64,000 nucleotides of DNA. It comes from Iamia sp038233075. GTDB taxonomy: Bacteria > Actinomycetota > Acidimicrobiia > Acidimicrobiales > Iamiaceae. The notes under the pieces are model-generated. The model did no database searches and was not told where the DNA came from. It saw only the letters and a list, made by a program, of their open reading frames with translations. The stretch spans positions 62,001 to 126,000 of the forward strand of contig JBBSMQ010000005.1 of the NCBI GenBank assembly GCA_038233075.1. Direction: 5' to 3'. The position numbers and the translations under genes were made by a program. Shown here piece after piece: positions 32,252-40,243 of this stretch (the first letter of the stretch is position 1; each line of letters opens with the position of its first letter).

Positions 32252-32367
32252 CGAACCTGCGATAAGAGCCGTGCACGACCGTCACCGGGGCCGCAGGTGC
32301 GCGACACCTCGACCCTGTCCCGAACGTGCGACAGGAGCGGTGCACGACCGTCGCCTGGGGCCGCAGG
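32252..32367 (+). repeat. imperfect ~46-bp direct repeat upstream of ctaC
   Basis: Copy one (32252-32297) and copy two (32321-32367) share CGAAC.TGCGA.A.GAGC.GTGCACGACC and end in GGGGCCGCAGG. They lie in the 226-bp divergent gap between the VOC gene and ctaC, upstream of the ctaC -10 box. The match is too long for chance and suggests tandem regulator sites or a small intergenic duplication. No protein can be assigned. Confidence 0.7.
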
Positions 32368-32423
32368 AACGGGGGTGATGACCGGAAGGCGGCCCCAACC
32401 CCGCCTGCGGCGGTCATCCTCGG

Positions 32424-32429
32424 TAGGGT
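32424..32429 (+). promoter_or_regulatory. -10-like box for ctaCDF
   Basis: TAGGGT ending 8 nt before ATG 32438, without a close Shine-Dalgarno. It supports 32438 as the ctaC start. Confidence 0.45.
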
Positions 32430-32437
32430 CGCAGCTG

Positions 32438-33193
32438 ATGCGTCCCCGGCCCTCCGCACGCCTCGGTCTGGTGGTCGCCGGAGGCCTGGTCGCCACCCTG
32501 GCCGGGTGCGGGTCGTCGTTCGGCATCGCCGATCCGGCTTCCGAGCAGGCCGACGACGTCTTCGGACTCTGGTCACCGGCGGTCATCGCCGCCCTGGCCG
32601 TGGGCGCCTTCGTCTGGGCGCTCATCGTCTGGTCGGTCATCCGCTACCGGCGGCGCAGCGACGCCCTGCCCACCCAGGTGGCCGAGAACATCCCGATCGA
32701 GATCGCCTACACGGTGGTGCCCATCCTGATCGTGGTGGTGCTGTTCGCCCTGGGCACGGCGACCCAGCGCCAGATCACCGAGAAGGTCGCCGACCCCGAC
32801 GCCACCGTCCTCGTCGAGGGCTTCCAGTGGTCGTGGCGCTTCACCTACGAGGGCTCCGACGTCATCGTCTCCGGGGACGGGGCCGGCACCAACGGTCCTG
32901 AGCTGGTGCTGCCCGTCGACCAGACGACCCGCCTCAAGCTGGTCTCGGTCGACGTGATCCACTCGTTCTGGGTGCCGCGGTTCCTGTCCAAGCGCGACCT
33001 GATCCCCGGTGTCGACAACGAGGTCGACGTGACCCCGAACGAGCTGGGGACCCACCAGGGCCGCTGCGCCGAGTTCTGCGGCCTCGACCACTGGCGCATG
33101 AACTTCCGGGTGCGCGTGGTGAGCGCCGCGGACTTCGACACCTGGCTGGCCGAGAACGCAGACACGACCACCGAGGAGGGCGGAGGCGGATGA
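32438..33193 (+). CDS. ctaC: cytochrome c oxidase subunit II
   Basis: 251 residues. A lipoprotein-type signal (LVVAGGLVATLAGC) precedes two transmembrane helices and a cupredoxin domain with the binuclear CuA site: His in DVIHSFWVPRF and the GRCAEFCGLDHWRMNF motif with both Cys, His and Met. It receives electrons from cytochrome c or from diheme QcrC and passes them to heme a in subunit I. No fused cytochrome c domain is present, as expected in actinobacteria that use QcrC. The ATGA overlap with ctaD shows co-translation. ATG 32378 is a possible earlier start. Confidence 0.96.
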   Translation: MRPRPSARLGLVVAGGLVATLAGCGSSFGIADPASEQADDVFGLWSPAVIAALAVGAFVWALIVWSVIRYRRRSDALPTQVAENIPIEIAYTVVPILIVVVLFALGTATQRQITEKVADPDATVLVEGFQWSWRFTYEGSDVIVSGDGAGTNGPELVLPVDQTTRLKLVSVDVIHSFWVPRFLSKRDLIPGVDNEVDVTPNELGTHQGRCAEFCGLDHWRMNFRVRVVSAADFDTWLAENADTTTEEGGGG

Positions 33194-34887
33194 CCGCGAC
33201 CGTCGACCCCCCGGACACGACCGTCCTCGACGACGAGCCCTCGCGGCCGCCGGCGTCGATGCGGGCCCGGGGGCTGCTGGGGTGGGTGACCAGCACCGAC
33301 CACAAGGTGATCGGCCTGGCCTACATCATCACTGCCTTCGGGTTCTTCCTCTTCGGCGGCGCCCTGGCCGAGGTGGTGCGGGTCGAGCTCTACTCGCCCG
33401 GCACCCAGGTGGTGGAACCCGGCACCTACAACCAGGTGTTCACCATGCACGGCAGCGTGATGATGTACCTGTTCATCGTGCCCATGGCCTTCGGCCTGGC
33501 CAACTACCTGGTGCCGATCCAGATCGGGGCCAAGGAGATGGCCTTCCCCCGGCTCAACGCCCTCGGGTACTGGCTGTTCCTCTTCGGCGGTCTGACCATG
33601 GTGTCGGGTTTCCTGACCGCCGACGGGCCCGCCGCGTTCGGGTGGACGGGCTACGCACCGCTGTCGGAGGCCATCCGCAACCCGGCCATCGGCAACGACC
33701 TGTGGCTGCTGGCCATCGTGCTCACCGGCACCGGCACGATCCTCGCCGCGGTGAACGTGGTGGCCACGACCCTGGCGATGCGGGCCCCGGGCATGTCGAT
33801 GTTCCGGATGCCGATCTTCACCTGGAACATGCTCGTCACCAGCGTCCTGGTGCTCATCGCCTTCCCGATCCTCACCTCGGCGTCGGTGATGATGCTGGCC
33901 GACCGACTTCTCGACGCCCAGGTCTTCAACGTCGAGGGCGGTGGTGAACCGGTCCTCTGGCAGCACCTCTTCTGGTTCTTCGGCCACCCCGAGGTGTACA
34001 TCGCGGCCCTGCCGTTCTTCGGCATCGTGACCGAGATCTTCCCCGTCTTCTCCCGCCGCCCGGTGTTCGGGTACCGGGGTCTGGTGCTGGCCACCTTCAC
34101 CATCGCCTCGCTGTCGGTGGGGGTGTGGGCCCACCACATGTTCACCACCGGTGCGGTGGAGGTGGGCTACTTCTCGGCCCTGTCGCTGCTCATCGCCGTG
34201 CCCACCGGGGTGAAGTTCTTCAACTGGATCGGCACCATGTGGGGCGGCCAGCTCACCTTCCCGACGCCGATGCTGTTCGCCGTCGCCTTCCTCATCCTGT
34301 TCCTCCTCGGCGGGCTCACCGGCGTGCTGCAGGCCCTCCCAGCCCTCGACGCCCAGGTCCACGACAGCTACTTCATCGTGGCTCACATGCACTACGTGCT
34401 CTTCGGGGGATCTGCGTTCGCGCTCTTCGGCGGCATCTACTACTGGTTCCCCAAGTTCACCGGTCGGATGCTCCACGAGGGCTGGGGCAAGGCGCACTTC
34501 GCCATGATGTTCGTCGGCTTCAACCTCACGTTCCTGGTCCAGCACGTGCTCGGCCTGCAAGGAATGCCCCGCCGGGTGGCCGACTACCTGCCCGAGGACG
34601 GCTTCACCACCCTGAACCGCGTCTCCACCATCGGGGCCCTGCTCCTCGGGGCCTCGGTGCTGCCGTTCCTCTGGAACGTGGTCCGCAGCTTGCGCCGGGG
34701 TGAGCCGGCCGGCAACGACCCCTGGGGCGGCCAGACCCTGGAGTGGGCCACCACCTCGCCCCCGCCGCCGTGGAACTTCGATGAGCTGCCGCCCATCCGT
34801 TCCAACCGCCCGGTGTGGGATCTGCGCCACCCTCCCGAGGCCAGGCGCGACCCCGTCGGGACCGGTCCCGCGAGCAAGGATCCATGA
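33190..34887 (+). CDS. ctaD: cytochrome c oxidase subunit I
   Basis: 565 residues, twelve-helix heme-copper oxidase core. Ligands are visible: MHGSVMMY (heme a His), WFFGHPEVYIAALPFFGI (CuB His cross-linked to Tyr), WAHHMFTTG (CuB histidines) and VAHMHYVLFGG (heme a and a3 histidines). It starts with a short hydrophilic tail before DHKVIGLAYIITAFGFFLFGG. It reduces O2 to water and pumps protons. Both ends overlap neighbours by ATGA (ctaC and ctaF), giving a tight ctaC-ctaD-ctaF operon. Confidence 0.98.
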   Translation: MTATVDPPDTTVLDDEPSRPPASMRARGLLGWVTSTDHKVIGLAYIITAFGFFLFGGALAEVVRVELYSPGTQVVEPGTYNQVFTMHGSVMMYLFIVPMAFGLANYLVPIQIGAKEMAFPRLNALGYWLFLFGGLTMVSGFLTADGPAAFGWTGYAPLSEAIRNPAIGNDLWLLAIVLTGTGTILAAVNVVATTLAMRAPGMSMFRMPIFTWNMLVTSVLVLIAFPILTSASVMMLADRLLDAQVFNVEGGGEPVLWQHLFWFFGHPEVYIAALPFFGIVTEIFPVFSRRPVFGYRGLVLATFTIASLSVGVWAHHMFTTGAVEVGYFSALSLLIAVPTGVKFFNWIGTMWGGQLTFPTPMLFAVAFLILFLLGGLTGVLQALPALDAQVHDSYFIVAHMHYVLFGGSAFALFGGIYYWFPKFTGRMLHEGWGKAHFAMMFVGFNLTFLVQHVLGLQGMPRRVADYLPEDGFTTLNRVSTIGALLLGASVLPFLWNVVRSLRRGEPAGNDPWGGQTLEWATTSPPPPWNFDELPPIRSNRPVWDLRHPPEARRDPVGTGPASKDP

Positions 34888-35390
34888 ACGACGATGTGCG
34901 GCCGGTGGAGGAGGGAGAGGCCGTGACCGCCGATGCCGTGGCCGAGGAGGAGGGCGCCAGCGACGCCGGACGAGGCTCGGTCGAGAGCGACGATCGCGCC
35001 GCCTGGCGGCTCCAGTCCCGCATCTTCGGCGGCATCGCGCTGTTCATGGTCCTCATCGCCGTCGTGTACTGGTTCCTGTCCTACGAGGCAGCGGGGACCA
35101 CGTTCCTCGTGGTGGCGGCGGGCATGACCGGCCTCCCCGCCCTCTACCTCGGCTGGCCCCGTGGTCGGCACCGCACCGGCGCGCCTTCGCCGCACCACGA
35201 GGAGCCGGGCCACGACCCCCACGACGGCGTCTGGTTCCCCGATGCCAGCATCTGGCCCTTCGCCATCGGCGGCTCCATGGTGCTCGTCGGCAACGGCTTC
35301 CTGCTGGGACGGTGGCTGCTCGTCCCCGCCCTGGTCCTGCTGGCGTGGTCGATCGCCGGCATGATCCGCCAGGGCCGCCACCGCCTCTGA
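34884..35390 (+). CDS. ctaF: cytochrome c oxidase subunit IV (actinobacterial CtaF)
   Basis: 168 residues. A long acidic N-terminus (about 50 residues rich in Glu/Asp) is followed by two helices (RIFGGIALFMVLIAVVYWFL and FLVVAAGMTGLPALYLG), a soluble loop with GVWFPDASIWPFAIGG, and two more helices. This matches the four-helix CtaF subunit of actinobacterial aa3 oxidase, although the acidic N-terminal extension is longer than usual. The ATGA overlap with ctaD and an AAGGA Shine-Dalgarno set the start. It is the last gene of this oxidase operon. Confidence 0.88.
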   Translation: MNDDVRPVEEGEAVTADAVAEEEGASDAGRGSVESDDRAAWRLQSRIFGGIALFMVLIAVVYWFLSYEAAGTTFLVVAAGMTGLPALYLGWPRGRHRTGAPSPHHEEPGHDPHDGVWFPDASIWPFAIGGSMVLVGNGFLLGRWLLVPALVLLAWSIAGMIRQGRHRL

Positions 35391-35433
35391 ACGGTCGAGC
35401 GGACCGAATGGCCGCCCGATGGGTAGGTGCTCC

Positions 35434-35439
35434 TAGCCT
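35434..35439 (+). promoter_or_regulatory. -10-like box for the 60-residue acidic ORF
   Basis: TAGCCT ending 6 nt before ATG 35446. A G-rich stretch follows directly, so either a leaderless start or a weak RBS is possible. Confidence 0.35.
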
Positions 35440-35445
35440 GGGGGG

Positions 35446-35628
35446 ATGGCGACCGACGGCAACGACGAGACCACCGAGCACGAGACCACCGAGCACATGA
35501 TCGAGGGCACCCGGGAGGCCAAGGAGGCGGCCGAGGAGGCCGTAGGCCTGGCCCACGAGGACGCCGGCGAGCTCGAGGAGCGCCTCGAGTCCGACGGCCT
35601 CACCCCCGCCGCCGACGACGAGGAGTAG
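35446..35628 (+). CDS. small acidic helical protein of unknown function
   Basis: 60 residues, strongly acidic, with paired HETTEH-type repeats at the start and a predicted amphipathic helix (GTREAKEAAEEAVGLAHEDA and ELEERLESDGL). It has no transmembrane segment. A TAGCCT box lies 6 nt upstream, so it seems to be independently transcribed between the ctaCDF operon and the opposing qcr operon. I recognise no family. The codon choice looks like that of the neighbours, which favours a real gene. Confidence 0.5.
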   Translation: MATDGNDETTEHETTEHMIEGTREAKEAAEEAVGLAHEDAGELEERLESDGLTPAADDEE

Positions 35629-35640
35629 CCGGAGGCACCG

Positions 35641-36087
35641 TCAGGGCCCGGCGTCGCGCTCGCCGCTCGGCTGGCCCGGCTCGCCGAAGAGGGCGAGGAG
35701 GTCGGGGCGGGCGAACATGCGCGCGGTGTTGACCGCGGTGGGCTGGCCGGCGCGGGGATCGGCTCCGCCCTCGACCAGGGCCTGGACCACGTCAGGCTCG
35801 CCCTTGAAGGTGGCTCCGGCGAGGGGGGTCTGACCCTTGTCGTTGGGGCGGTTCGGGTCGGCGCCTCGGGCTAGCAGGGCGGTGACGGTGGCGGCGTGGC
35901 CGTGGTAGGCGGCCAGCATCACCAGGGTGTCGCCGTTCTCGTTGGCCAGGTCGGCGGGCACGCCGGCGCCGACGTAGGCGTCGAGGGTGGCGGTGTCACC
36001 GGCGCGGGCCATGGCGAACAGGCGGGTGGCCAGCTCCTCGACGGCCTCGTCGGATCGCCCGCCGCTGGGAGCCCCGACGCCCGCCAT
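35641..36087 (-). CDS. ankyrin-repeat protein at the end of the qcr operon
   Basis: 148 residues with about three ankyrin repeats: LFAMARAGDTATLDAYVGAGV, then NENGDTLVMLAAYHGHAATVTALLARGADPN and DKGQTPLAGATFKGEPDVVQALVEGGADP (each seen in part). Ankyrin repeats mediate protein contacts and have no enzymatic role. The ATG shares one base with the qcrB stop (TGATG), so it is co-translated with the bc1 subunits. A role in assembly or regulation of the respiratory supercomplex is possible but is only inferred from this coupling. Confidence 0.85.
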   Translation of the reverse strand: MAGVGAPSGGRSDEAVEELATRLFAMARAGDTATLDAYVGAGVPADLANENGDTLVMLAAYHGHAATVTALLARGADPNRPNDKGQTPLAGATFKGEPDVVQALVEGGADPRAGQPTAVNTARMFARPDLLALFGEPGQPSGERDAGP

Positions 36088-37541
36088 CAGTCGACCGCCG
36101 TGGAGGCCCCGGTCCCGGTGTCGTCTCGCGCCAGGACCTCCTGTTCCTCCTGACGCCGACCCCGCCACTCCCAGATCCGCAGCAGCTCCCAGCGGATGCG
36201 GGGCCGCTCGGGCGGGGCCAGGCCGGCATCCTCGTCCCGCAGCTGGAGCTCGCGACAGAGGCGGTAGGTCGTGAGCGCGATCAGCGGGGGCACCACGATG
36301 AGGGCGACCCGGCACGCCACCAGCACCACGTTCACCGACAGGCCGAAGGTGGTGGCCAGCACGTCGGTCGAGCCCGACAGCGTCAACAGGGCGTAGAAGG
36401 TGAGCGTGGCCGCGCCCATGCTGGTGCGCACGGGCCGGTTGCGGGGCCGGTCGAGGAGGTGGTGCTCGACGGCGTCGGAGGTGAACTTGGCCTCCAGGAA
36501 GGGCCACAGGTAGAGCAGGGCGAAGGTGATGCTGGCCAGCAGGACGCCGGCGTAGAACGGCCCGGGGATCTCGTAGCCCGCCAGCCGGGTCTCCCACCCG
36601 GGGAACACCCGCAGGGCGCCGTCGAGCCAGGCCATGTACCAGTCGGGCTGGGAGGCGGAGGAGACGTTGGAGAGCTTGTAGGGGCCGTAGAGCCAGACCG
36701 GGTTGATCTGGGCCAGGCCCCCGAGGGCGGCGTTCATGGCCGCCGTGCAGAGCAGGAGCCCGATGGACTTGAACGCGAACCGGGGCCAGACGGGCTCGCC
36801 CACCACGTTCTTCTCGGTCCGGCCCCGGCCGCCGAACTGGGTGTGCTTGTGGCGCACCACCAGACCCAGGTGGACGACGAGCAGGCCTACGATGGCGGTG
36901 GGCAGCAACAGGATGTGGATGACGTAGAGCCGGTTGATGATGTCGGGACCGGGGAACTCGCCGCCGAAGAGGAGCGAGGCCAGCCACGTGCCGGCGAGGG
37001 GGATCGACAGGGTGATCGAGTAGGCGATGCGCAGGCCCGTGCCCGACAGCTGGTCGTCGAGCAGGGAGTAGCCGGCGAAGCCGTTGAAGATGGCCAGGAT
37101 CAACAGGGTGACGCCGACCATCCAGTTGAGCTCGCGGGGCCGCCGGAAGGCACCGGTGAAGAAGATCCGCATCAGGTGGACCACGATGGCGGCGAGGAAC
37201 AGCAGGGCGGCCCAGTGGTGCATCTGGCGCATCACCAGCCCGGCCCGGACGTCGAAGCTGATGTCGAGGGCGGAGCGGTACGCTTGGGACATGGTCACGC
37301 CCTGGAGCGGCCCGTAGCTGCCCTGGTAGACGACCTCCTCGACGCTGGGGTCGAAGAAGAAGGTCAGGTACACCCCGGTGGCCAGGAGGACGACGAGCGA
37401 GTAGAGGGCGATCTCGCCGATCAGGAACGACCAGTGGTCCGGGAACACCTTGCCCAGGGCGGTGCGGGCGAACTTGGCCGAGCCGGTGCGCTCGTCGACC
37501 CATCGGGCGACGCGCCGGGTGATCAGGCGGTTGCGGGCCAT
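36087..37541 (-). CDS. qcrB: cytochrome bc1 complex cytochrome b subunit
   Basis: 484 residues. Cytochrome b helices with heme-ligand His pairs are visible: VMRQMHHWAALLFLAAIVVHLMRIF and YVIHILLLPTAIVGLLVVHLGLVVRHKHTQFGG (in part). The quinol-oxidation segment is present as NPVWLYGPYKLSNVSSASQPDWYMAWLDG. It has the long C-terminal cytoplasmic tail usual in actinobacterial QcrB. It oxidises menaquinol and passes electrons to the Rieske centre. One-base overlaps link it to qcrA upstream and the ankyrin gene downstream. Confidence 0.97.
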   Translation of the reverse strand: MARNRLITRRVARWVDERTGSAKFARTALGKVFPDHWSFLIGEIALYSLVVLLATGVYLTFFFDPSVEEVVYQGSYGPLQGVTMSQAYRSALDISFDVRAGLVMRQMHHWAALLFLAAIVVHLMRIFFTGAFRRPRELNWMVGVTLLILAIFNGFAGYSLLDDQLSGTGLRIAYSITLSIPLAGTWLASLLFGGEFPGPDIINRLYVIHILLLPTAIVGLLVVHLGLVVRHKHTQFGGRGRTEKNVVGEPVWPRFAFKSIGLLLCTAAMNAALGGLAQINPVWLYGPYKLSNVSSASQPDWYMAWLDGALRVFPGWETRLAGYEIPGPFYAGVLLASITFALLYLWPFLEAKFTSDAVEHHLLDRPRNRPVRTSMGAATLTFYALLTLSGSTDVLATTFGLSVNVVLVACRVALIVVPPLIALTTYRLCRELQLRDEDAGLAPPERPRIRWELLRIWEWRGRRQEEQEVLARDDTGTGASTAVD

Positions 37542-38524
37542 CAGCGGTCACGGTCCCAGAAGCCGGGCCCGGTGGGGCTGGAGAAGTCGCCGTCGGCGAC
37601 GAGGTAGCCCTCGTCGTCGAGGCCGAGGGGAAGCTGAGGCAGGGGCCGACCGGCCGGACCGAAGAGCACCTCGGCCCCGTCGAGCACGTCGAAGGTGGAC
37701 TGATGGCAGGGGCACAGCAGCAGGTGGTCGTCGGCCTCGTAGAGGCCCACCGGGCAGCCGACGTGGGTGCAGATCTTGGAGTAGGCGATGACCCCGTTCT
37801 GAGTCCAGCCCTCCCGGCCCTCGACGGGGTTGACCGGTTCGTTGGGCCGGATGAGCAGGGTGGCGGCGTCAGCCTGGTTGGCAGGCATCACGTCCTCACC
37901 CTCGGCATCGGGGTTCTGAGGCACCTCGGGGAACACGGTGAGCACGCCGTTGAGGTTGATGTCGCCGGGCCGCACCCGGGCGTTGTTGGCGGTGACGATG
38001 TAGACGCCGGCGGTGAAGGGAGTGGTCTTCAGACCCTTGCCGGGCCGAGGGCCGAGAGAGCGGATCGGGAACAGGAGGGCGACGCCGAGGGCCGTCACCG
38101 CGGCGCCGGCCGAGCGGACCAGCAGCTTGCGGCGGGTCAGGATGTTCTCGCCCTGCTGGAACTCCTCCCGGAAGGCGTCGACCTCGGCCTCGCTGGACGC
38201 GATGGGGTGGCGGGCCTCGACCACCGGTGCGTGGGGCATGAACCGCTTGGACCAGAGGATGAAGCCGATCCCCAGCCCGGCCAGGGCCGTCGCCAGGAAC
38301 AGACCCTCGAGCTGGGTCTGGCCTCCGGACCAGTAGACGACGGCCAGGGCGATGGCCGCCGCGGTGCTGACAAGGAAGCCGCTGGCCACCGCCAGCTCCG
38401 CCCGCTCCGACTCGGTGGCACCAGCTGATCGAGGCGGCTCGGCACCGCTGGCACCGGGGCACCCGAGACAGCCCCTGTCGGCGCCGTTGCCGGTGGTGCC
38501 CTGCTCGGCCTCGTCGGGGCTCAT
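37541..38524 (-). CDS. qcrA: cytochrome bc1 complex Rieske iron-sulfur subunit
   Basis: 327 residues. Three N-terminal hydrophobic helices, an actinobacterial trait, precede the Rieske fold with the 2Fe-2S ligands CTHVGC and CPCHQS. The RRKLLVRSAGAAVTALG segment before the third helix is Tat-like, as in other QcrA proteins. Start ATG 38524 (MSPDEAEQ) leaves 40 bp to the qcrC stop; a longer form from GTG 38593 would overlap qcrC by 29 bp and has GGAG upstream. The last base overlaps the qcrB start. Confidence 0.95.
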   Translation of the reverse strand: MSPDEAEQGTTGNGADRGCLGCPGASGAEPPRSAGATESERAELAVASGFLVSTAAAIALAVVYWSGGQTQLEGLFLATALAGLGIGFILWSKRFMPHAPVVEARHPIASSEAEVDAFREEFQQGENILTRRKLLVRSAGAAVTALGVALLFPIRSLGPRPGKGLKTTPFTAGVYIVTANNARVRPGDINLNGVLTVFPEVPQNPDAEGEDVMPANQADAATLLIRPNEPVNPVEGREGWTQNGVIAYSKICTHVGCPVGLYEADDHLLLCPCHQSTFDVLDGAEVLFGPAGRPLPQLPLGLDDEGYLVADGDFSSPTGPGFWDRDR

Positions 38525-38564
38525 CGGACCGTGGGACGAGGGGGTAAGGCGGGGTGCAGGACGC

Positions 38565-39545
38565 TCACGACGGGTCCTCCGGGGTCGGGTCACGGGCCGG
38601 CTCCGGTGGGGTGGTGCCGCCGGTCGCAGCCGTCGCCGGGTTGGTGTCGCCGGTCGATGCCTCGGCCTCCTCCCCGGGAGGGATCGGGTCGACCCGGGGG
38701 GTGTTCGCCCTCCGGAAGCCCATGAAGTAGGCCGCGAAGAGCAGGGTGCCGAGACCTCCGACCCAGGCCATCATGCCCTCGGGGATGGGGCCGAGCCGGC
38801 CGAGGTCCAGGCCACCGGCGTCGTTCGGATCCTCGAGGTAAGTGACGTAGCGGGCGATGCTGTCGAGGTCCTGGTCGTCGATGATGTCGGTGCCGAACCG
38901 GGGCATCTGGCCCGGTCCCGCCCGCATCGCGGCGCCGATCTGGAGGGGCGTGACGGTGCTCAGCGAGGGTGCCGCCCGCCCGTAGCTCAGGGCGCCGCCG
39001 GCGCCGGTGGCCGAGTGGCACGCCTGGCAGCTCTGTCGGTACAGCTCACCGCCCTCGGACAGGTCGCCTGAGGCGAGGTCGACGTCGGGTAGGGCGGGGC
39101 CGTCGCCAAGGGACCCCACGTAGGCGACGAGGGCGTCGATCTGGGAGGGCGAGAAGGCCGGTTCCTTGGCCTCGGGCGGCCGGGACGGGTCGGCGAGGGG
39201 CATGCGCCCGGTGCTGAGCTGGAAGAAGGCTCCGGCCTCGCCCGTGGTCTCGAGCGAGGGGCCCCGCAGTGCACCGTCGGGCGCATCGAGGCCCTGGCCC
39301 TCGTCGCCGTGGCAGCTGACGCAGCTCGTCTGGTACAGGGTGCGGCCCTGCGCCACCAGCTCGGCGTCGGTGGGCTGAGACTGGGTCGCGACGCCCTCGT
39401 GAGGCGCGGCGTCGGACGGCGCCGCCAGCACGACCACGGCCGCAGCGCCGGCCACGCAGCCGAGGAGCGGGAGCAGCCGCCGGCGACGACGAGGCCGGGT
39501 GGGGGCCGAGGCGCGGGTGGGGGTGGGCTCGGAGGCCACCGTCAC
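38565..39545 (-). CDS. qcrC: cytochrome bc1 complex diheme cytochrome c subunit
   Basis: 326 residues. A basic start and one helix (LLPLLGCVAGAAAVVVLAA) act as signal or anchor. Two cytochrome c domains follow, with CVSCHGDEGQG and CQACHSATGAGG heme-binding motifs and MPRF and MPLAD methionine ligands. A C-terminal helix (GMMAWVGGLGTLLFAAYFMGF) anchors it, and an acidic Thr/Pro-rich tail ends it. The diheme QcrC replaces a soluble cytochrome c and wires bc1 directly to the oxidase. The GTG start overlaps the ctaE stop (GTGA). Confidence 0.96.
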   Translation of the reverse strand: MTVASEPTPTRASAPTRPRRRRRLLPLLGCVAGAAAVVVLAAPSDAAPHEGVATQSQPTDAELVAQGRTLYQTSCVSCHGDEGQGLDAPDGALRGPSLETTGEAGAFFQLSTGRMPLADPSRPPEAKEPAFSPSQIDALVAYVGSLGDGPALPDVDLASGDLSEGGELYRQSCQACHSATGAGGALSYGRAAPSLSTVTPLQIGAAMRAGPGQMPRFGTDIIDDQDLDSIARYVTYLEDPNDAGGLDLGRLGPIPEGMMAWVGGLGTLLFAAYFMGFRRANTPRVDPIPPGEEAEASTGDTNPATAATGGTTPPEPARDPTPEDPS

Positions 39546-40168
39546 CCGAGCAGGTAGAGGGTGGCGAACATGGCCACCCAGACGACGTCGACGAAGTGCC
39601 AGTAGTAGCCCACGACGGCCACCGGCGGACCGACCGGCGCCTCGGTGCGCCCCGCGATCAGGGAGATGACCCCCACCATGAACAGGAGCCCACCCAGCAC
39701 GTGGAGCCCGTGGAAACCGGTCATCAGGTAGAAGGTCGACCCGTAGGCGTGGCTGGAGATGGAGAAGTCGAGGATGGCCCACTCCTGCACCAGGTTGGCG
39801 AGGAACAGCGCTCCCAGGGTCGCGGTCACGGCCAGCCAGCGGATCACCCGTCGGGTGTCGCGCCGCTCGCTCGCCACCACGGCCAGGTGCATGGTGCCAC
39901 TCGATGCGACCAGCACCAGCGTGGCCAGGAACGCGCGGGGGACGTCGAGCTCGACGTCGGCGGGGGGCCAGACGTCGGTGGTGGAGCCGAGGAAGAAGTG
40001 GGAGCCGAACAGCCCAGCGAAGAACATAAGCTCCGAGGCCAGCCACACCACCACGCCGACGCCCAGGATCGTCGGGCGGCCCGGGACATCGCGGCCGGGG
40101 GTCGCGGTGCGCGCGGCCGGGGATGCCCCGGTCGCGATCGGACCGGCCGCGGAGTCGACGCCGGACAT
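39542..40168 (-). CDS. ctaE: cytochrome c oxidase subunit III
   Basis: 208 residues, a five-helix form of subunit III. Typical segments are LGVGVVVWLASELMFFAGLFGSHF, the WPPADVELDVPRAFL loop, GSTFYLMTGFHGLHVLGGLLFM and the C-terminal YYWHFVDVVWVAMFATLYLLG (partly quoted). It stabilises the catalytic core and shapes proton uptake. It leads the ctaE-qcrC-qcrA-qcrB operon, the classical actinobacterial arrangement. AGGAAGG lies 4 nt before the ATG. It is divergent from the CtaG-like assembly gene. Confidence 0.96.
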   Translation of the reverse strand: MSGVDSAAGPIATGASPAARTATPGRDVPGRPTILGVGVVVWLASELMFFAGLFGSHFFLGSTTDVWPPADVELDVPRAFLATLVLVASSGTMHLAVVASERRDTRRVIRWLAVTATLGALFLANLVQEWAILDFSISSHAYGSTFYLMTGFHGLHVLGGLLFMVGVISLIAGRTEAPVGPPVAVVGYYWHFVDVVWVAMFATLYLLG

Positions 40169-40228
40169 CTGCCCTTCCTATCGCGTGGCCGGACCCTGAT
40201 GTCGGACCGGAACCCGTCGGTGCGGGGG

Positions 40229-40234
40229 TAGGTT
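40229..40234 (+). promoter_or_regulatory. -10-like box for the CtaG-like gene
   Basis: TAGGTT ending 9 nt before GTG 40244; no Shine-Dalgarno. Confidence 0.35.
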
Positions 40235-40243
40235 CGCGTCGCT

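Noticed and set aside
32252..32367. SOS/LexA boxes upstream of ctaC
   Set aside because: CGAAC occurs but the palindromic partner GTTCG does not at the required spacing, and the repeat is much longer than a LexA site.
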